Assembly: GCF_029428675.1 (NCBI RefSeq)
Contig: NZ_JAJNEL010000001.1
Span: 3,038,001 to 3,102,000 of the forward strand
Direction of reading: 5' to 3'
From: Streptomyces sp. JH14
GTDB taxonomy: Bacteria; Actinomycetota; Actinomycetes; Streptomycetales; Streptomycetaceae
DNA length: 64,000 nt
Shown here: one piece after another, positions 61,101-64,000 of the stretch
How the letters are laid out: each line of letters opens with the position of its first letter
Numbering within the stretch: position 1 is the stretch's first letter
Made by a program: the position numbers and the translations under genes
Notes under the pieces: generated by a model
Seen by the model: only the letters and a program-made list of their open reading frames with translations
What the model was told of the DNA's origin: nothing
The model's database searches: none

Positions 61101-61353
61101 AGACGGCGGCGACGGCAAAGGCCGCCCCGCGGTATCCGGATCCGAATGAGCCCTCCAGGACCGCCGCTTGCAGCGACAGCAGCACCAGCACGAGAAGGGC
61201 GAGTGCATCGCCGATACCGCCGACGAGCTGGGCGCTCCACAACCGCTTCAGCGGGGGAACACGCAACAGGGCTCGTACGGCGCGCTCGCGTGAGTCTGCG
61301 GCAAGTGTGTCGGAGGTGGGGCTCACGACCGTTGGCTGCTCGGCTCGCGTCAT
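58183..61353 (-). CDS. tmk: Fusion of MFS-like membrane domain, thymidylate kinase and coiled-coil tail
   Basis: A 1056-residue three-part protein. Residues about 30-490 form an MFS-type membrane domain with about twelve hydrophobic segments (for example LALLVLVLLSLQAAVL and VALLAMGLVPDTATVVFIAVLAGYAAGVAA). Residues about 505-715 are thymidylate kinase: P-loop EGGDGAGKSTQVEALAE, REPGATPVG, the DR motif VISDRYIDSSVAYQGAGR and a lid region. It phosphorylates dTMP to dTDP. Residues about 715-870 are a very charged Glu/Arg/Ala coiled coil, and the tail to 1056 is acidic and disordered. The ATG start fits a leaderless transcript. Tmk-holB order is conserved, but the fusion is unusual outside streptomycetes. 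Confidence 0.93.
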   Translation of the reverse strand: MTRAEQPTVVSPTSDTLAADSRERAVRALLRVPPLKRLWSAQLVGGIGDALALLVLVLLSLQAAVLEGSFGSGYRGAAFAVAAVFGARILATLLFGAVLLGPLTTLTAPGGPLDRRWLMIGADGLRLALLVVAPLWIDWMPDKALMMILVTVFVTGVGERLWTIAKEGAAPALLPAPPAEGAAVRPLPDHLDALRRLSLRTDFAAVPAAATVLLIATLIGNILGSGLEWFSLHQAALGSYVAAGLFSASISTLYFLELPGSPTPRPRSPLEGLRRPSTAGVPDRGRTGAIAITVATCAAVAGAIAAAAAVAVLHAADLGGGPVTFALLILALTGATGVGIRTAEKVLPALSRRRLLALATAVTGVALLAMGLVPDTATVVFIAVLAGYAAGVAARTGHTLVDQETEEPRRARTTEHLQAVVRVLIALGAVGGPLLAAAIGRHRLTADDFVFAHGGAAFALMLIGALLLPVAAIVLARTDDRSGVPLRRDLREALRGGEPAVAPAATGFFLALEGGDGAGKSTQVEALAEWIRAKGHEVVVTREPGATPVGKRLRSILLDVSSAGLSNRAEALLYAADRAEHVDSVVRPALERGAIVISDRYIDSSVAYQGAGRDLSPTEIARISRWATSGLVPHLTVLLDVAPETARERFTEAPDRLESEPPEFHARVRAGFLTLAAADPTRYLVVDAGQEPESITTVVRHRLDQLLPLSEAEIKAQDDARKAAEEEARRKAEEEAARKAEEDRLERERQEQLAKLRAEEEERQRRELEEARQREAERQAEEARQRAEEARRVAEEERVRREAEEQAREAEQARLRRQAAEEARLRKEAEARRLEKQRKAEESLLRAEAARRQAEAEAAAAAEAARAQAASHAEAERAGSASVPDNELTVPTPMVGPNEITQPVPSPVAPPSPEAETAMLPKFSERSDRSEHDDRSERPSARDAAGAADETTVLPAVRDEHPADRVPRGIFRDEHPADAAPESENERTRELPQFHDPHAAPPADEERRSRGRRPRPDWAEETPLDDLPTLADELLGDRGSDDEDPGASGRGRRPRR

Positions 61354-61359
61354 CCGCCC

Positions 61360-61365
61360 AGCCTA
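61360..61365 (-). promoter_or_regulatory. Leaderless-type -10 hexamer of the tmk fusion gene
   Basis: TAGGCT on the minus strand lies 6 nt before the ATG at 61353. Confidence 0.55.
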
Positions 61366-61573
61366 TCCGGAGCGGCGCGGTCACCGGTGGCCCCATCCGA
61401 ACAAACGGGCGCCGGGAGCGGGCGGGGCGCCCGCGGTCGCCCGTTCCCCTGCCCGCTCCTTCCCCCTGCACCCGGTGTGCGGCCCGCCACGTGGCGGGGC
61501 TCCGCCCCCCGGCCTCCCGCTCCTCGAACGCCCGAGGGGATGACGATGCCGTGCGACCGCATTGACGCACGAA

Positions 61574-61603
61574 GGGCCCGGCACCTGGAGAGGTGCCGGG
61601 CCC
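61574..61603 (-). terminator. Terminator hairpin after topA
   Basis: A 13-bp perfect stem (61574-61586 with 61591-61603) and a GGAG loop, 17 nt after the topA stop. The rest of the 267-bp gap to the tmk start shows no gene. Confidence 0.8.
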
Positions 61604-61620
61604 GAGCGCTTGCGCGTGCG

Positions 61621-64000
61621 TCAGTCGTCGGTGGGGGTCGCCGCAGCCGCCTTCTTGGCCACGGCCTTCTTCGCCGTCGCCGACGACGCCGTCTTCTTCG
61701 CGGCCGTCGTCTTCTTCGCTGCGGTCTTCTTGGCGGTCGCCGTCGTCTTCTTGGCGGCCGTCTTCTTCGCGGTCGTCGCCTTCTTTGCCGGGGCCTTCTT
61801 CGCCGTCTTCTTCTTGGCGGGTCCCTTGGCGCGCTTCTCCGCAAGGAGCTCGTAGCCGCGCTCCGGCGTGATGTCCTCGACGCTGTCATCGGTGCGCAGC
61901 GTCGCGTTCGTCTCGCCGTCGGTGACGTATGCGCCGAACCGTCCGTCCTTGACGACGACCGGCGCGCCGCTCACCGGGTCCGTGCCCAGCTCCTTCAGCG
62001 GCGGCTTGGCGGCGGCCCGCCCGCGCTGCTTCGGCTGGGCGTAGATCGCGAGGGCCTCTTCGAGCGTGATGTCGAAGAGCTGCTCCTCGGAGGTGAGCGA
62101 ACGCGAGTCCGTGCCCTTCTTCAGGTACGGACCGTAGCGGCCGTTCTGCGCGGTGATCTCCACGCCTTCGGCGTCCTCACCGACGACCCGCGGCAGCGAC
62201 ATCAGCTTGAGCGCGTCGGCCAGCGTCACCGTGTCCAGCGACATCGACTTGAAGAGCGACGCGGTCCGCGGCTTCACCGCGTTCTTGCCGGTCTTCGGCG
62301 TGCCCTCGGGCAGCACCTCGGTGACGTACGGACCGTAGCGGCCGTCCTTCGCGATGATCTGGTTCCCGCTGACCGGGTCCGCACCGAGCTCGTAGTCACC
62401 GCTCGGCTTGGCGAGCAGCTCCTCCGCGTACTCGACGGACAGCTCGTCGGGCGCCAGTTCCTCCGGCACGTCCGCGCGCTGGTGGCCTTCGGCGTCCTTC
62501 TCCCCGCGCTCGATGTACGGGCCGTACCGCCCGACGCGGAGCTTGATGTCGTTGCCGACGGGGAACGAGGAGATCTCCCTGGCGTCGATCGCGCCGAGGT
62601 CGGTGACGAGCTCCTTCAGACCGCCGAGGTGGTCGCCGTCGCCGTTGCCCGCGGCGGAGGCCGCGCCGCTGACGGTGTCGTCGCCCTCGCCGAAGTAGAA
62701 GCGCCTCAGCCACGGCACGGACTGGGCCTCGCCCCGCGCGATGCGGTCGAGGTCGTCCTCCATCCGCGCGGTGAAGTCGTAGTCGACAAGCCGGCCGAAG
62801 TGCTTCTCCAGCAGGTTGACCACGGCGAAGGAGAGGAACGACGGGACGAGCGCCGTGCCCTTCTTGAATACATAGCCGCGGTCGAGGATGGTGCCGATGA
62901 TCGAGGCGTACGTCGACGGGCGGCCGATCTCGCGCTCTTCCAGCTCCTTGACCAGCGAGGCCTCGGTGTAGCGGGCCGGCGGCTTGGTGGCGTGGCCGTC
63001 GGCGGAGATCTCGTCGGCGGACAGCGCGTCGCCCTCGGCGACCTGCGGCAGCCGCCGCTCACGGTCGTCGAGCTCGGCGTTCGGGTCATCGGCGCCTTCG
63101 ACGTACGCCTTCATGAAGCCGTGGAATGTGATCGTCTTGCCGGACGCGGAGAACTCGGCGTCCCGGCCGTCGCTCGCCCGGCCGCCGATCTTCACGGTGA
63201 CGGAGTTACCGACCGCGTCCTTCATCTGCGAGGCGACGGTCCGCTTCCAGATCAGCTCGTAGAGCCGGAACTGGTCGCCGGTCAGTCCGGTCTCGGCGGG
63301 CGTGCGGAAGCGGTCGCCGGAGGGGCGGATCGCCTCGTGCGCCTCCTGCGCGTTCTTGACCTTCCCGGCGTAGGTACGCGGCTTGTCCGGCAGGTAGTCG
63401 GCCCCGTACAACTGCGTGACCTGCGCCCTTGCCGCGGAGACCGCGGTGTCGGACAGGGTCGTGGAGTCCGTACGCATGTAGGTGATGAAGCCGTTCTCGT
63501 ACAGCTTCTGTGCGACCTGCATGGTGGCCTTGGCCCCGAAGCCCAGCTTGCGGCTCGCCTCCTGCTGGAGGGTCGTCGTACGGAACGGGGCGTACGGGGA
63601 GCGGCGGTACGGCTTCGACTCGACGGACCGCACGGCGAACGCGGAGTCGGCGAGCGCGGCAGCCAGGGCCCGGGCGTTCGCCTCGTCCAGGTGCAGCACC
63701 TGGCCGGAGCCGGCCTTCAGCTGCCCGTCCGGACCGAAGTCGCGGCCCTGGGCGATCCGCCGGCCGTCGACCGCGCTGAGGCGGGCGGTCAGCGTCGACG
63801 GGTCGGACGCGTCACCGGAACGGCCGGTGCCGAAGGTGCCGGTCAGGTCCCAGTACTCGGCGGAACGGAAGGCGATGCGCTCGCGCTCCCGCTCGACGAC
63901 GAGGCGGGTGGCGACGGACTGGACGCGGCCGGCCGACAGCCGCGGCATGACCTTCTTCCACAGGACCGGCGAGACCTCGTAGCCGTAGAGCCGGTCGAGG
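61621..64000 (-). CDS. topA: DNA topoisomerase I, N-terminus missing (runs off right edge)
   Basis: Type IA topoisomerase that relaxes negative supercoils. The window holds the region from before MPRLSAGRVQSVATRLVVERERERI to the stop. The catalytic tyrosine lies in GFITYMRTDSTTLS (codon at 63479-63481). Further on are HEAIRPSG, RPSTYASIIGTILDRGYV, and a C-terminal half without zinc fingers but with repeated GRYGPY/GRFGAYV units (topo I repeats). The last about 65 residues are Lys/Ala-rich (KKTAKKAPAKKATTAKK), a tail known in Streptomyces TopA to raise processivity. The start lies beyond 64000. Confidence 0.97.
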   Translation of the reverse strand, partial: LDRLYGYEVSPVLWKKVMPRLSAGRVQSVATRLVVERERERIAFRSAEYWDLTGTFGTGRSGDASDPSTLTARLSAVDGRRIAQGRDFGPDGQLKAGSGQVLHLDEANARALAAALADSAFAVRSVESKPYRRSPYAPFRTTTLQQEASRKLGFGAKATMQVAQKLYENGFITYMRTDSTTLSDTAVSAARAQVTQLYGADYLPDKPRTYAGKVKNAQEAHEAIRPSGDRFRTPAETGLTGDQFRLYELIWKRTVASQMKDAVGNSVTVKIGGRASDGRDAEFSASGKTITFHGFMKAYVEGADDPNAELDDRERRLPQVAEGDALSADEISADGHATKPPARYTEASLVKELEEREIGRPSTYASIIGTILDRGYVFKKGTALVPSFLSFAVVNLLEKHFGRLVDYDFTARMEDDLDRIARGEAQSVPWLRRFYFGEGDDTVSGAASAAGNGDGDHLGGLKELVTDLGAIDAREISSFPVGNDIKLRVGRYGPYIERGEKDAEGHQRADVPEELAPDELSVEYAEELLAKPSGDYELGADPVSGNQIIAKDGRYGPYVTEVLPEGTPKTGKNAVKPRTASLFKSMSLDTVTLADALKLMSLPRVVGEDAEGVEITAQNGRYGPYLKKGTDSRSLTSEEQLFDITLEEALAIYAQPKQRGRAAAKPPLKELGTDPVSGAPVVVKDGRFGAYVTDGETNATLRTDDSVEDITPERGYELLAEKRAKGPAKKKTAKKAPAKKATTAKKTAAKKTTATAKKTAAKKTTAAKKTASSATAKKAVAKKAAAATPTDD

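Overview
The window is a high-GC actinobacterial chromosome segment that reads as Streptomyces core genome. The evidence is the strong third-position GC, GTG and TTG starts, lipoboxes, WhiJ-type regulator cassettes, a TipA thiopeptide regulator with its characteristic promoter, and a lysine-tailed TopA. From memory, the gene order matches the S. coelicolor SCO3381-SCO3434 block joined to SCO3540-SCO3543; I could not check this here.

Layout. 1-3931: an NAD and pantothenate operon on the minus strand (DUF2520 dehydrogenase, panC, nadB, start of nadC), with stop/start overlaps. 4113-8903: a threonine aldolase-like enzyme, a small conserved protein, an ArsR regulator and a LuxR-type two-component system. 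9000-11286: a MidA/NDUFAF7-type methyltransferase followed by an orphan NuoD. 12435-16202: an osmoprotectant ABC transporter with a divergently placed ATPase. 17449-23094: a lysyl-lipid synthase-like protein and the folate genes (folP, folB, folK, folE) with two accessory genes. 23249-30123: the conserved block ftsH, hpt, tilS, DUF2342 metalloprotease, dacB. 30210-36098: ppa, a ThrE-type exporter, a DedA protein, a YbjQ-type protein, tipA and a ClC-like channel.

36251-43640 is more accessory: a flavodoxin-like fragment, a glutamate decarboxylase broken by one extra C in a poly-C run, a PadR/DinB pair, an aldehyde dehydrogenase, and a WhiJ-like cassette (XRE/DUF5753, ATP-binding protein, DUF397) carrying two inverted copies of a 19-nt sequence. 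43649-53333 holds a FUSC-type membrane protein, a DUF2786 protein, a family A DNA polymerase without nuclease domains, a phosphotransferase, a frameshifted nucleotidyltransferase, a PPOX protein and a SigE-family sigma factor with its membrane partner.

53507-54991 is a tRNA-Thr(CGT) locus. The 3' half of the tRNA and its terminator region are duplicated about 1.3 kb away, and an integrase fragment lies between the copies, which suggests the scar of an integrated element. 55117-64000 returns to core genes: a secreted TAP-like hydrolase, holB, a transporter-thymidylate kinase-coiled-coil fusion, and topA, which runs off the right edge.

Ten genes have a TANNNT hexamer 6-7 nt before the start codon and little or no ribosome binding site, as expected for leaderless transcripts. 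Within the limits of reading by eye, the most interesting signals are the NuoD/methyltransferase pair with an altered quinone pocket, the tRNA-Thr scar, and the paired sites of the WhiJ-like cassette.
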